A DNA stretch of 64,000 nucleotides from CAZSHX01 sp964606895 (GCA_964606895.1 CAZSHX010000001.1:62001-126000), one strand, 5' to 3'; shown: positions 35,654-45,934, counted from the stretch's first letter. The notes: a model not told the origin generated them from the letters alone. Numbers and translations are program-made.

Positions 35654-37864
35654 TTATATTTTAATAAACTTACTTACTTTGTCACCTATACGAACAAAAT
35701 ACACTCCGGCGGGCAAACCCGAGACGTCAATTCTTAATTGAGAATTGTGAATTGAAAATTGTGAATTATTTAAGACTTCCGAAGACTTCAAAACAATTTC
35801 ACTAAAGACATTGAAAACGCGGATATCGGGCACAGAGCCCTGTGCCCCTACAGAGATTTCGATGAAATCGGAGGATGGGTTTGGTTGGATGCTTAATTCA
35901 TTTTGCTGTGGAAAATTATCTGGTTCTTCTATGCCATTAATAAACGAGCCGGGATAATGGCAAAATGACCACGAAAGTAAATCCGTATTCTGGTACGATG
36001 AACCAGTAGCAGAAGTAAAGCCGATAAATGCCTTGCTTCCCTCTATCAGATTTAGAAGTTTAGGTAAATTCACCGAATCGGTTTCGAGAATCGGGGCAAC
36101 AAACGCACCTGTTGTATCCATCCAGATTTTAAGTTTTTTTGTATCACTAATATATTCTATTTTGGCATAATATACAGTTGAATCAGCTCTAAGCAAAGGG
36201 ATTTTCGATGTGCCGCCAAGTAAACTTGTGGAATTATGATTCCCTGAATTTGGCTGTTTGCCGTTTGAGAAAACCGCAACATGGCTCCCATCGGGGTCAT
36301 TGTAATCGGATAGATTTTTGTATGTATCAAATTCTATGGCTAAACTGTTTGGAATATTGCAATAGCCAATTCCACCTCCAAGAGTTCCAATAGCTGACGG
36401 AGAGGAGGCTTGCAAAAGGAAAGCAATGCCGTCTGCACCATCCGGCGAGCCGTCCCCAATCTCATTATGCCCGGTTGAAAAGCGAAATGAGAACTCTGTA
36501 GTGAAACCACCGGAAATAATAGCAGGCTGAAAATATAACATCGAGCCAATACTATTTATCTCTGCAGACGACAGCCTGACATTTGTGTCAGCAAGTTTTG
36601 CATTCCCATTCAGAACAAGTTCGCTTGAATTATAAAATCTTGGAAATTCGAATGAAGTCAGCAAACATGAGTCTGTTGATGCAAACGCTTTATTGCCGAA
36701 TATTGTTCCGTAACCTTTGGTTCCTCCACCGGCAGTTGTACCATATAGAAATCCGTTATATAAAAGCACATCACCTGTAGGAGACATGCCTTTTGAATAA
36801 GTTTCACCAAAGGAATGAAGTAATCTAAAGCGGCTACCGTCCTTTCCGATTTTAAATACTGTGCCACGCGAATAAACACCTCCCTGAGAAGTCGTACCAT
36901 AAAAATAATTATTATTGGCAATTAAAGAACCTTCGGGGCGGGCACCATCAGAAATGCCTCCTGTAAATGAATGTATAACAGCAAAGCCGCTTCCATCCAT
37001 ATTAATTTTAAAGACAGTACCCGAATCTTTTGTACCACCGAGGAAAGTCATGCCGTACAATTCATTTCCTGATTGAATCAGAGAGCCGTAGGGCAATTTT
37101 CCATCGGCAACACCACCTTTGAACACATGAAGCAATTTAAAGCGACTACCATCCTTGTTTATTCTGAAAATTGTGCCTGATGTATCCCTTCGGTTGCTTT
37201 TGCCCCCTTTGCTGGTCATCCCAAACAAAACGGAATCGGATTGGATTAAAGAGCCTGTAGGTCTTAAACCATCATCTGCAAAACCCCTAAAAAGGTGAAC
37301 AGTATCAAAGCCGCTACCATCAGTTTTTATCTTGAAAATACTTCCGCCACTCCAATTATCGTCATTGCCCATTGCCATTCCAAACAAATCTGTACCTGAC
37401 AAAAGCAATGAACCGCAGGGATTAGTCCCATCGGAAGTATCCATAAATGAATGAAAAGTTTTGAAGCCGCTCCCGTCCTTATTGATTTTGAAGATTGACC
37501 CCATATACCATTTAATGCCACCGACAAAAGTCATCCCAAACAATTCATTGCCCGATTGTACCAGAGAGTTATTTTCTTTACCCCATGTTGAAGCCCAACC
37601 GGCATCTTCAAAATTATGGAGTATTTTGAAATTTTTTCCATTAGTATTTATGCAGTATATTGTCCCTTCCATCTCAATTTTTCCATCTAATCCTGAGCGG
37701 GAGGTCATGCCATAAAAAACGGAATCGGAAAGAAGTAAAGATCCGCATGGTTCAACACCATTGTTGAGGCTGTCCGCAAAGTTGTGAAATATCTGATAGG
37801 GTTGGGAACCAGAAATATTGATTGAAAAAAGCAATGCTAAAAGCAAAATTGTAATCTTTTTCAT
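35654..37864 (-). CDS. T9SS-secreted GloVer-repeat protein with legume-lectin-like domain
   Basis: Residues 20-390 contain about nine repeats with the GxLxxGxT and GTVFKINxDGSGFxxxHSF patterns of the GloVer family (TIGR03803). Residues 400-640 resemble an L-type lectin fold (ADGIAFLLQAS, SLAIEFDTYKN, AKIEYISDTKKLKIWMDT), which suggests carbohydrate binding. A sorting domain (SIQPNPSSDFIEIS to VSKFIKI) ends the protein. It is the first of the three-gene cargo set. A role in surface adhesion is an inference from the lectin fold. Confidence 0.85.
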   Translation of the reverse strand: MKKITILLLALLFSINISGSQPYQIFHNFADSLNNGVEPCGSLLLSDSVFYGMTSRSGLDGKIEMEGTIYCINTNGKNFKILHNFEDAGWASTWGKENNSLVQSGNELFGMTFVGGIKWYMGSIFKINKDGSGFKTFHSFMDTSDGTNPCGSLLLSGTDLFGMAMGNDDNWSGGSIFKIKTDGSGFDTVHLFRGFADDGLRPTGSLIQSDSVLFGMTSKGGKSNRRDTSGTIFRINKDGSRFKLLHVFKGGVADGKLPYGSLIQSGNELYGMTFLGGTKDSGTVFKINMDGSGFAVIHSFTGGISDGARPEGSLIANNNYFYGTTSQGGVYSRGTVFKIGKDGSRFRLLHSFGETYSKGMSPTGDVLLYNGFLYGTTAGGGTKGYGTIFGNKAFASTDSCLLTSFEFPRFYNSSELVLNGNAKLADTNVRLSSAEINSIGSMLYFQPAIISGGFTTEFSFRFSTGHNEIGDGSPDGADGIAFLLQASSPSAIGTLGGGIGYCNIPNSLAIEFDTYKNLSDYNDPDGSHVAVFSNGKQPNSGNHNSTSLLGGTSKIPLLRADSTVYYAKIEYISDTKKLKIWMDTTGAFVAPILETDSVNLPKLLNLIEGSKAFIGFTSATGSSYQNTDLLSWSFCHYPGSFINGIEEPDNFPQQNELSIQPNPSSDFIEISVGAQGSVPDIRVFNVFSEIVLKSSEVLNNSQFSIHNSQLRIDVSGLPAGVYFVRIGDKVSKFIKI

Positions 37865-38069
37865 GATAGCCTTATTCTTTTTTAAGAAAATATTTTAACA
37901 AACCAATATAACACTTGAATTGTTAAAATGTTACAAAAAATAAATAATTAATTTCTTCCGGCAGGATTTCGCTTCCTCCTCTTTTATAACATTTGGGCTG
38001 TTTCTCCGTAATATACTTTTTAAAATCTTGAAAATTATTTCATATTTGTTTTTTTGAACCGGAGAACTG

Positions 38070-40478
38070 ATGCTTAGAAATCGTTACTTGACAGTATTTG
38101 CAATCTTATTATCAATTGTTTTTTCAAAAAATATCTTTTCAGCGGAAGCATATTCAGTTTCGGGGCAAATCTTCGACGAAGAAACGAAGAAGCCGATTCC
38201 CGGTGCTTCAATCCGCATTTTGAATACTACCCGCGGCACCTATACATCATCCACGGGAAAATTCAGAATCCCGTTTCTGGAAGGTACAGCACAGCTAAAA
38301 GTAAGTTCTCTCGGATATGAATCAAAAACTCTTGACATTTCACCGAAACACCACGATTCACTGTTTGTTAAGTTGAAACCCACGGCGGTTCTGCTTTCGG
38401 GCGTTGAGAAAACAGCAGAAATAGAAGCTACCGAAATCGTAAAACGGGCAATTGAAAGAAAAGCTGATAATCTTAAAATCCTGAAAACCTTTAAAGGCAC
38501 TCTCTACTCAAAACTTGTTTTTGAAATGGGAGGAAGTGCATTTGATGCCGCCACAGGAAAAGACAACAGTTTGATGGTCAGTGCAACAATCGGCAAAAAC
38601 AAAGTGGATGCCAAATTTCAGATGTTCGTTCTTGAAACTTTCTCGAACGTTATGCAGGATTACGAAAAGAAAATTACGCGGACAAATATCATTCAGCGCC
38701 GGCAGACTTCAAATATGCCTGCATCGAATAATGTTCTGGCTATCGGCAATTTCATTAATTTCTACGATGACAACATGAAGTTTTTCAATGTGGATATGAT
38801 TACTCCGTTAAGCAAAGACGCACTTTCCTACTATAAATTCAAATTGCTCGAAAAGTCAGTCCTCGACGACAGATATATTTATGTACTCGAAGTTCTTCCG
38901 AATTCTGCTTTGTTTCCGCTTTTTCAGGGAACAATGAAAATCGTGGAAGGCACTTATAATCTCATAGAGCTCGATTTGAAACCGAGCAAAGGTACTGCAA
39001 TTGCTTTCCTGAGGGATATTGAATTAAACCAGAAATTCACCGAAGTACAGAAAAATATCTGGCATCCCACTTTCCTCGAAGCTAAAGGTAAAGCCAAGAT
39101 CGAAGTGGTGAAAGGTCTTTTCGATTTGGGAATGGACGTTTCGGCAACCAGCATCTACAGTGACGTTACGGTGAATACTGCGTTGCCCGATTCTGTTTAT
39201 TCAACAGAGACAGCAAGAAAAACTACTGTCGAAAAAACTGCCGATTCAGCCAAACCTGAATTTTGGGAAGAAAATTCTTTAAGGGAAATCACTCCCCGAG
39301 AAATCGAAATGTATAAAACTGTTGACAGTCTTGTTGCAAAAAGCGATTCAATCAAAGCTAATGCTTCTGACTGGGATTGGGGAATAATGCCTGCATTTGA
39401 TTTTAACCGCGTTGGTTCAATCACTGCTGGAATAACGCCCTCGCTGACTTACAAGAACATCAGGCTGGAAGGTACGGGCACATTCAGTTTCGGATTGCAA
39501 AAACCTCTGGGAGAAATTACTTTAACCGTACCAATTATTGATTCGGGCTCAATCAGGCTTAGTGCAATGGGAAATGTTTTTTCTTCGATTGATATTCTAT
39601 CGGACAACAGAAAACAATCAAGAATTTTAAATTCCGTAACTTCGGCTTTGTTCCATCAGGACTACTACGACTATTTCAAAGCAGAGGGCTGGAACATTTT
39701 TCTGAACAGCCGATACAGAAGATTCGGGGTTGAAGGAGGAATCGAGTTTGCCAATCATTATGATTTGAGCCGAGCCACTAACCGTTCAATTTTTTCAAAG
39801 GATGATTGGCGGCTGAATCCTTTGATTGAGCCGGGGAATTACCGTATCGGGGTTTTAAATCTTACTTATGCTGATTTTTTACGTGCAAACCAACTTGGGA
39901 ATATTCAATCATCTGTCAGGATTAATGGTCTTTACGGCGAAAATCAAACAAAAGGAAATTCATTCAAATATATACAAGGTTCAATCAATTTCGTTATTCC
40001 GCTGATTGCTACAGGCTATCTGCCCATCAGCCTTACAATGATTGCTCAGGGCGGCTTGGGTTCAGACTCACTACCACCTCAATATCAGTTCCGCCAGTGG
40101 ACAACACTTGCATTTGGCGGAGGCGAGGGGAATTTTTATTCGGCTCCTATTGGAAGATACGGCGGAACAGAATATTTTGCAGGACACCTGACTTTAAACC
40201 TTATTGATTTATGGTGGCGTGCAATCGGATTACCGCTTTATGAGGGCAGGGGTTTGGACCTGTCGCTTTCGGCATCAAGCGGAAAATTCTTTACAAGGGC
40301 TGAAAAAGGTTATTCGGCAACAGGCAAAAACTTCTATTCTGAAGTTGGTTTTGGTTTCGGCAAAATCCCGACTTTCGTCAGTAATGTTATCTTCTGGTCT
40401 GTTGATTTCAGATTCGGGACAGGACCGATAGGTGCAGGGCATTTCGGATTCGGGCTCGGTTTAACTGCACCTTTTTAA
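38070..40478 (+). CDS. DUF5686 outer-membrane protein with carboxypeptidase-like regulatory domain
   Basis: A signal peptide leads into a carboxypeptidase-D regulatory-like domain (about 28-115: VSGQIFDEETKKPIPGASIR and TTRGTYTSSTGKFRIPF). The rest matches the DUF5686 architecture of Bacteroidota: a mixed middle part and a C-terminal beta-barrel of about 380 residues, ending GFGLGLTAPF with a terminal aromatic residue. It is probably an outer-membrane protein. Its role is unknown in the family. It is transcribed alone, divergent from the cargo genes. Confidence 0.82.
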   Translation: MLRNRYLTVFAILLSIVFSKNIFSAEAYSVSGQIFDEETKKPIPGASIRILNTTRGTYTSSTGKFRIPFLEGTAQLKVSSLGYESKTLDISPKHHDSLFVKLKPTAVLLSGVEKTAEIEATEIVKRAIERKADNLKILKTFKGTLYSKLVFEMGGSAFDAATGKDNSLMVSATIGKNKVDAKFQMFVLETFSNVMQDYEKKITRTNIIQRRQTSNMPASNNVLAIGNFINFYDDNMKFFNVDMITPLSKDALSYYKFKLLEKSVLDDRYIYVLEVLPNSALFPLFQGTMKIVEGTYNLIELDLKPSKGTAIAFLRDIELNQKFTEVQKNIWHPTFLEAKGKAKIEVVKGLFDLGMDVSATSIYSDVTVNTALPDSVYSTETARKTTVEKTADSAKPEFWEENSLREITPREIEMYKTVDSLVAKSDSIKANASDWDWGIMPAFDFNRVGSITAGITPSLTYKNIRLEGTGTFSFGLQKPLGEITLTVPIIDSGSIRLSAMGNVFSSIDILSDNRKQSRILNSVTSALFHQDYYDYFKAEGWNIFLNSRYRRFGVEGGIEFANHYDLSRATNRSIFSKDDWRLNPLIEPGNYRIGVLNLTYADFLRANQLGNIQSSVRINGLYGENQTKGNSFKYIQGSINFVIPLIATGYLPISLTMIAQGGLGSDSLPPQYQFRQWTTLAFGGGEGNFYSAPIGRYGGTEYFAGHLTLNLIDLWWRAIGLPLYEGRGLDLSLSASSGKFFTRAEKGYSATGKNFYSEVGFGFGKIPTFVSNVIFWSVDFRFGTGPIGAGHFGFGLGLTAPF

Positions 40479-40498
40479 AGGTGGGTTCTAAGAAATAT

Positions 40499-40605
40499 CA
40501 TTCTGAGCGAAGCGAAGAATCTAGTCCCAACTTGTCATTCCCGCGAACGCGGGAATCCACTCCTTATCCCACGAATTTCTCATTCTGAGCGTAGCGAAGA
40601 ATCTA
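40499..40605. repeat. Composite of dispersed repeats
   Basis: CATTCTGAGCGAAGCGAAGA and on (40499-40523) recurs at 40581-40605 with one change. Between them ATTCCCGCG (40537-40545) and CGCGGGAAT (40548-40556) form a perfect palindrome. Such elements are non-coding. The stem could reduce readthrough from the DUF5686 gene. Confidence 0.7.
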
Positions 40606-40745
40606 AATCAACTAAACTACTGCCATAATTTAGCTTAGCCTAACAATTTTAATTTTCAAATGCTTGCAAATATATTTGCATTTGATTTGTTTCATTCGTA
40701 AGTTGTAGTTGTAGTACAAGTATTTATTTTTGAATGGAAAATATC

Positions 40746-41807
40746 ATGAAAATTCTTCTTTATATTTTACTAATTTTACTTTTCTTTTCCTGCAGAGAAA
40801 ATCCGCCACAGCCGATTGTAACACCAAAGAATTGTCCTTTACCGGCACTGTTTACAGACCCAAATACCAAATTCGAAGGTACCCACTACGCCATTAAACT
40901 TTCACCTGACGGCACAAAATTATTTTTTACGGAAGATAAAATACTCGACCTGACAACGCTAAATGTTTCGCAGTTTGACATTAAATCACTGTTGCCAAAA
41001 AATATTCAATATGGCGGCTTAGGTCCTGTAATACATTGGTGTCCATACGACAATACAAAATTTGTTATCGAACCACATTGGGGAGTTGATACAGTTGGCG
41101 ACGGGAAGAAATTTCCCGGAGGTTTCCATATCGCAATTTGCTCTATTGACGGCACATATTTTAAGGATATAACACCAAAAGTTTTTAATGCAATTGGCTC
41201 ACGATCACCAATTTCTATTGATGCATGGCTACCAACCTCAACTCTTGGGAATGACTGGTTTTTAATTAATTACCAACTAAAAGAATTTGGGGAGGGCGAC
41301 TATTCGTTATATAACCCGGCAACCCAGGAACTTCAGGATCAGGAGTATAAAGGATTGTCAGCTTATACAAAAGATTGGGTGTGCAAATATTATGTAAAAT
41401 ATGACTCAGCACATATTCTAAGGTATTATATCAATGACAATGAGTTGGTTTTCAAAGACATTAAATATGCGAGTCCAAAACACGGTTGCTTCAGACCCGA
41501 TGGAAAGCATTTTGCAGTTTCCGCTAATGTTTTTAATAAAACAAAGCTATATGATTCAACAAGCCGTCTTTGAGAAGTTTGGATTATTGATGTTGAAGGA
41601 TTCATGAAGAATCCTGTCCAGCCTGTTCCCCTTAAAATAATCAATATCAAAGAAAAATTTTGTATGTTTTCTTATGGTTTATATCATGTATTTACAAGCA
41701 ACAATACTTTAGCAGTCTCAATGTTCAAAGATGGCGATACATTTTCTTATTTGTATGAAATAGACTTGGAAGGAAATTTAATCAGGCAACTGACATCAGT
41801 TCCGTAA
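40746..41807 (+). pseudogene. TolB/propeller-like lipoprotein interrupted by an in-frame TGA
   Basis: The lipobox lies in ILLILLFFSCRE after the preferred start MKILLYILL. A propeller-like sequence follows (YAIKLSPDGTKLFFTEDK, HGCFRPDGKHFAVSANVFN). The TGA at 41571-41573 falls after DSTSRL, and the same frame goes on as EVWIIDVEGFMKNPVQPV for another 77 codons to a TAA at 41805-41807. The continuity of frame and sense points to a nonsense mutation in one gene of about 353 codons. A 275-residue product might still be made. Confidence 0.7.
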
Positions 41808-41971
41808 AAAATTAATTGGAAGTATGAGTAATTAATAAATCAAGGTGTTCTGGAAGCAACTCCTGACCTAAGAATTATATTTCTTACCTCATTCCTATAG
41901 CAATAAATAATCTTTTTTTTCGTTTATTGCTTTTGAACTCGTTCTTTGAAAGTTAGTCAACCTCACCCCGA

Positions 41972-41993
41972 CCCTCTCCATTTTTGGAGAGGG
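41972..41993. repeat. Dispersed palindrome next to an orphan sorting-domain tail
   Basis: CCCTCTCCA and TGGAGAGGG form a perfect 9-bp stem. Similar elements with this core occur near genes elsewhere in the window (compare the hairpins at 823 and 3880). It directly precedes the fragment at 41999. Confidence 0.6.
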
Positions 41994-41998
41994 CGGTA

Positions 41999-42079
41999 AG
42001 AATTGACGTTTCGGGTTTGCCGTCGGGTGTATATTTTTTGAGGGTGGGAAATAAAGTAAGTAAGTTTGTGAAGATGTAA
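41999..42079 (+). pseudogene. Orphan T9SS sorting-domain tail
   Basis: These 27 codons read RIDVSGLPSGVYFLRVGNK and then VSKFVKM, stop. They are nearly identical to the last residues of the cargo proteins at 34386-37864. No start, signal or propeller precedes them; a palindromic repeat does. It is the leftover of a deleted cargo gene or a copied gene end. Confidence 0.75.
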
Positions 42080-42177
42080 CAAATGGCTTTTTCGCAATAA
42101 CCATAAATTAAAAGAGATTTGCGATATAAACCCGCAAATCTCCATATAATGTATCAATGATTACTGACAAAAGAAAA

Positions 42178-42865
42178 TCAACTCAGTAAAGAATTCAATT
42201 TGTTAGTAAAAGATTTTTTTGGGACTAATTCCCCGCTGATTCGATGCTGAATTTCAGTTGATATTTTTCCGTTATTTATCAATTCTTTCCCGGCTTCTTT
42301 TGCCGCATTTAAAATATCTTCGGTATGGAGACCAACTGAATCCAGATTGCTTATTGCCCATGAATGAGGTCTTAGAACTGAGCCGGCATATTCCCGTTCA
42401 TACATTTTACTGATTGATTTAAAATGATTAACGGCATTAGCAAAAGAAGTCAGTTCGTAATCTTTCGTTGAAGAAAGGAAAGCAATTTTACCTTTTTTGG
42501 GGATTCGAATCGAAGTACCCTTAAGTTTTAAAACGGGTTGAAACATTGGTTCCAAACGGTCGAGAATATTTATAATGTCATTTGAAAGAGTCGAATCAGT
42601 TATTGGAGAAGCAAAAACCCAGACATCAGATTCTTTTAATTTTGGATAAAGTGCCTGCATGTCGTCTTCGCATTTGCACTCACCGTCGGTTTCATAACTC
42701 ACATCATCTGTGCAGGCTCTGCATGGCAGAATAGTCATACTGTCAGTATTAACTATTTCGACAGTAGCCCCGCTTTCTTCCATTCCACTGATAAAAGAAT
42801 CCATCAGCATACCCAGTTCTTTGGATGACCCGTTCAGTGAACTATTTATAGCAAGTATTTTTCAT
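42178..42865 (-). pseudogene. FMN reductase/flavodoxin-like protein, frameshifted at its start
   Basis: The fold of NADPH-dependent FMN reductases is visible, with a cysteine cluster (LPCRACTDD, GECKCEDDM) and YPKLKESDVWVFASPI. The expected N-terminus, KILAINSSLNGSSKE with the phosphate-binding loop, is encoded at 42811-42862, but the only ATG (42865) is one base out of frame behind an A5 run. The intact frame from 42810 starts at LMDSFISGM and lacks the FMN loop. One lost A would restore MKILAINSSLNG. It could be an inactive gene, a slippage-controlled gene or a homopolymer error. Confidence 0.65.
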
Positions 42866-42959
42866 ATTTCTAACCTTAGCTGTTTTCCACACAATTTAAA
42901 TAAATATGATATTAAAACGAATATTGAGATAATTATTTTATTCTCAGTTCAAATTTCAA

Positions 42960-44945
42960 TTATCTTTGTACAACAAATCGCTCGATGTAAATTTGATTAT
43001 CAACTACAAGATTCAATAAATAAACGCCACTGCTTAACCCATTTACGTTTATGCCTGTGAAGTTCGCCTGCTCGGTACTAATGAATAATTTCTCACCAAT
43101 CAGATTGTAAACTGCAATATAACTTATTAAAGAATTTTCTTTCAATAAACGGATCTTCAGATAGTCACTTGCCGGAAGTGGTGAAAGTTCAAAAACAAAT
43201 TTATTCATTTCGATATCTATGACTGACTCAACGTTAATATAGTATTGGTCAGATATTTGAGTTTTACAGCCATTAGAATCAGTAACTTCAACGGAATACT
43301 TTCCTGTTTTTTCGGGGGTGATAATTTTCTCGGTTGCACCTGGAATTTTTTCGCTTTCCAAATACCACTGGTTACCGGAATCGTAACTGGAAACAAGTGT
43401 CATTCCATCCCGTTTGATGGTTGGTTTTGCGGGGAATCTAATTTGTATTTCCTGAATTACTGAATCAATGCATCCGGTTATAAGATGTCTTTGAACAAGT
43501 TTTACTGAACCTTTCCCAACGTCATCCCATGTAACGGTAACGGAGCCTGAAGTAACATCACCGCTGATCTTGCCGCCAATAGCCGCCCATCTTGTTTCAA
43601 TATCACTATTAGTTTCAGTTTTATAAACAAGAGGTACATTAGGGCAAACAACAAACTTTCCGTCAATGCTCAAAGGTGGAAGCTCTTTAATTGTGAAATC
43701 CACCCCATTGCTTTTTCCTGTTGCGGTTGGTTTATAGCTGACAACCCTAACTCTATATCCTGTTCCTGATTTTGCAAATTTGGGAAGTTTAGCCCGGATT
43801 GTACCAGCATCCTTACCTTTAAGTTTTCCAATATTAACAGGATTTGCGAAACTGCCGTTTTCGTCTGAGAGCTGAGCTGTGAAATAGTTTGTAGAATCAA
43901 AATCAATTGACTTAGTAAATTGGATATCAATTTCTGAACCGGCACAGAATTCTCCACCGGCAAAAGTAGTCTGAATAACGTCAGAAGTCCCAAGAAATAT
44001 TCCACTTCCCCAAGTTCCGGCAAAAATATCCGATGTATTATTAGCCAGAATCATGCAAAGAATATCTTTATTGTATAGACCATCATTCATCCAGGACCAA
44101 GTTGCCCCGCTGTCATTTGTGTAATAAACACCTTTTCCATAAACTGAAGCATAAATTTCAGCTTCGTTTTTGACAACAATTGAATAAATCCGAGAACTGT
44201 CTTTCAGATCCATAATGGGGAACCAAGTGCCGCCATTGTTTGTAGTTTTGTAAATTGCACCACCGCTTGTTCCGGCAAGCAAATGAAATTTTTTCAGCAG
44301 ACCAAAAGAATAAATATGCAAACTTGAAGGAATTCCACTATTCGATTGCTTCCAGCTTGTTCCGTTATCTCTTGAGTAAAAGACACCGGAATAGGTACCA
44401 AGGAAAAGGTCGTTATTTTCAGTAAAAGTAATCGTATTTATTGAAGGAGTTCCCAACCCATTATTTATTTCCTTCCAATTCGTTCCTTTATTTGTAGAAC
44501 GGAAAAGTCCACTATAAGCTGTTGCAACAAAAATGTCACCTCCAGGTTTCACAGCAACCATACTTGCGATAGGATCACCGAGACCTTTTCCGATATAATT
44601 CCAGCTTATGCAGTTATTGTCAGAATAGAAAACACCTCCGGAAGTGCCGATAATGATATCGCCGGAATTACCTATTGCAACGCTGTAAACATGCAAATTG
44701 CTCATGGTAGAATCAAATTTAATCTGTGACCATGTTTTCCCATTGTCATCTGAACGATAGAGCCACTTTTCCTGTCCGGCGGCAAATAATTCACCAGTAG
44801 GTTTTTGGACAATACAAAGTGTATTCCCAATCTGTGAACTTTCGGTTACCCGCATCCAGAACAATGAACCGGAATCATCTGCACGTGCCGAACCAATTAA
44901 TAATATATTTAGAGCCAGCAAAAAAAACAGTCTGAAACTTTTCAT
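42960..44945 (-). CDS. T9SS-secreted BNR-propeller protein with Ig-like domains
   Basis: It has a signal peptide (LFFLLALNILLIGSARA). Residues 30-330 hold six or seven BNR blades (YRSDDNGKTWSQIKF, FRSTNKGTNWKEINNGLG, YKTTNNGGTWFPIMDL). Residues 330-580 hold Ig-like or PKD-like modules (GKYSVEVTDSNGCKTQISDQ). A type A sorting domain ends the chain (FELSPLPASDYLKI to YIERFVVQR). It is a surface or secreted adhesin-like protein, and its ligand is unknown. It stands alone in a region of broken genes. Confidence 0.83.
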   Translation of the reverse strand: MKSFRLFFLLALNILLIGSARADDSGSLFWMRVTESSQIGNTLCIVQKPTGELFAAGQEKWLYRSDDNGKTWSQIKFDSTMSNLHVYSVAIGNSGDIIIGTSGGVFYSDNNCISWNYIGKGLGDPIASMVAVKPGGDIFVATAYSGLFRSTNKGTNWKEINNGLGTPSINTITFTENNDLFLGTYSGVFYSRDNGTSWKQSNSGIPSSLHIYSFGLLKKFHLLAGTSGGAIYKTTNNGGTWFPIMDLKDSSRIYSIVVKNEAEIYASVYGKGVYYTNDSGATWSWMNDGLYNKDILCMILANNTSDIFAGTWGSGIFLGTSDVIQTTFAGGEFCAGSEIDIQFTKSIDFDSTNYFTAQLSDENGSFANPVNIGKLKGKDAGTIRAKLPKFAKSGTGYRVRVVSYKPTATGKSNGVDFTIKELPPLSIDGKFVVCPNVPLVYKTETNSDIETRWAAIGGKISGDVTSGSVTVTWDDVGKGSVKLVQRHLITGCIDSVIQEIQIRFPAKPTIKRDGMTLVSSYDSGNQWYLESEKIPGATEKIITPEKTGKYSVEVTDSNGCKTQISDQYYINVESVIDIEMNKFVFELSPLPASDYLKIRLLKENSLISYIAVYNLIGEKLFISTEQANFTGINVNGLSSGVYLLNLVVDNQIYIERFVVQR

Positions 44946-45127
44946 AATTTATAAATATTTTTAATGAATTTTAACCAAGTTATTTAAACGTAACAAATCA
45001 AATTTGATTTTTAAAAAATTCTTGAACAAGTGAAAACTATTCTAAAAATTATGAATATTTTTAATTAACAATCTTTATTTTGCATTTTTAAAAATTGCAA
45101 TTTTATACATTTCATTTTGGAGATATA

Positions 45128-45802
45128 ATGGAAATATACGTTGATACTGCTAATATTGACCACATCCGCCATGCCGCTTCTCTCGGTTTCATCACCGGAG
45201 TTACCACCAATCCCTCTCTTTTAGCCAAGGAGGATCCCAATGTTGATGTACGCCAGAGAATACTTGAAATTCACCAGTTAGTCGGTGGTCACCTTTCCGT
45301 TGAAGTAAATTCAACAAACACTAAAGGTATGCTCGCCGAAGCTGAAGAAATTTTAGCATGGTTCCCTGAAGCTACCATAAAAATTCCAATGCTACCCGAA
45401 GGACTTGCGGCAGTGAAAGAACTTTCCCGTCAGGATATTCCGACCAACGTTACCCTCGTTTTTTCGCCAACTCAGGCAATTGCGGCGAATAATGCCGGAG
45501 CAACTTATGTCTCTGTTTTCATGGGCCGTTTGGATGATATTGCCGCAAACAGCGAAGAAGCACTTTATGAAATTTGCGAGATATGGGATGTGCAGGGTTA
45601 TGATTCACAAATCATCGCCGCATCAATCCGCCACCCCATACACATTGTTCAGGCGGCAAAAGCCGGTGCTGATATTGCAACGGTACCTTATAAAGTCATC
45701 ATGCAATCTTTGAAGCATCCATTAACTGATGCCGGTATTGACATCTTCTTAAAAGATTTCGACAAGATGCAAACAGAGCGACAAAAAGCAATGGGAATAT
45801 AG
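45128..45802 (+). CDS. fsa: Transaldolase-family fructose-6-phosphate aldolase type enzyme
   Basis: A 224-residue TIM-barrel of the small transaldolase (TalC/FSA) group. MEIYVDTANIDHI, GVTTNPSLLAKE and the Schiff-base lysine segment ATIKIPMLPEG are present. It either splits fructose-6-phosphate or acts as a transaldolase; the short form alone cannot decide. GGAG lies before the ATG, so this start is better than an upstream alternative. A terminator follows about 50 bp later. It is transcribed alone. Confidence 0.9.
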   Translation: MEIYVDTANIDHIRHAASLGFITGVTTNPSLLAKEDPNVDVRQRILEIHQLVGGHLSVEVNSTNTKGMLAEAEEILAWFPEATIKIPMLPEGLAAVKELSRQDIPTNVTLVFSPTQAIAANNAGATYVSVFMGRLDDIAANSEEALYEICEIWDVQGYDSQIIAASIRHPIHIVQAAKAGADIATVPYKVIMQSLKHPLTDAGIDIFLKDFDKMQTERQKAMGI

Positions 45803-45852
45803 CTTCACCAACAGAGTAAACAATATAGCAAAGAGTAGAGCAGTTTCTACGA

Positions 45853-45879
45853 GGCAGAAGTTTTTTCTGCCTTTTTTTT
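45853..45879 (+). terminator. Rho-independent terminator after the transaldolase gene
   Basis: GGCAGAA pairs with TTCTGCC across a T-rich loop, followed by a TTTTTTT run. Confidence 0.85.
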
Positions 45880-45934
45880 ATTTCCAACACCCAAAGGTTT
45901 ACTTGCTAACTCAAGATGATTGTTGAATAAGGAA

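Noticed and set aside
41571..41573. TGA as selenocysteine codon
   Set aside because: No selenocysteine insertion hairpin was evident after the codon, the protein is not of a known selenoprotein type, and no sel genes are in the window.
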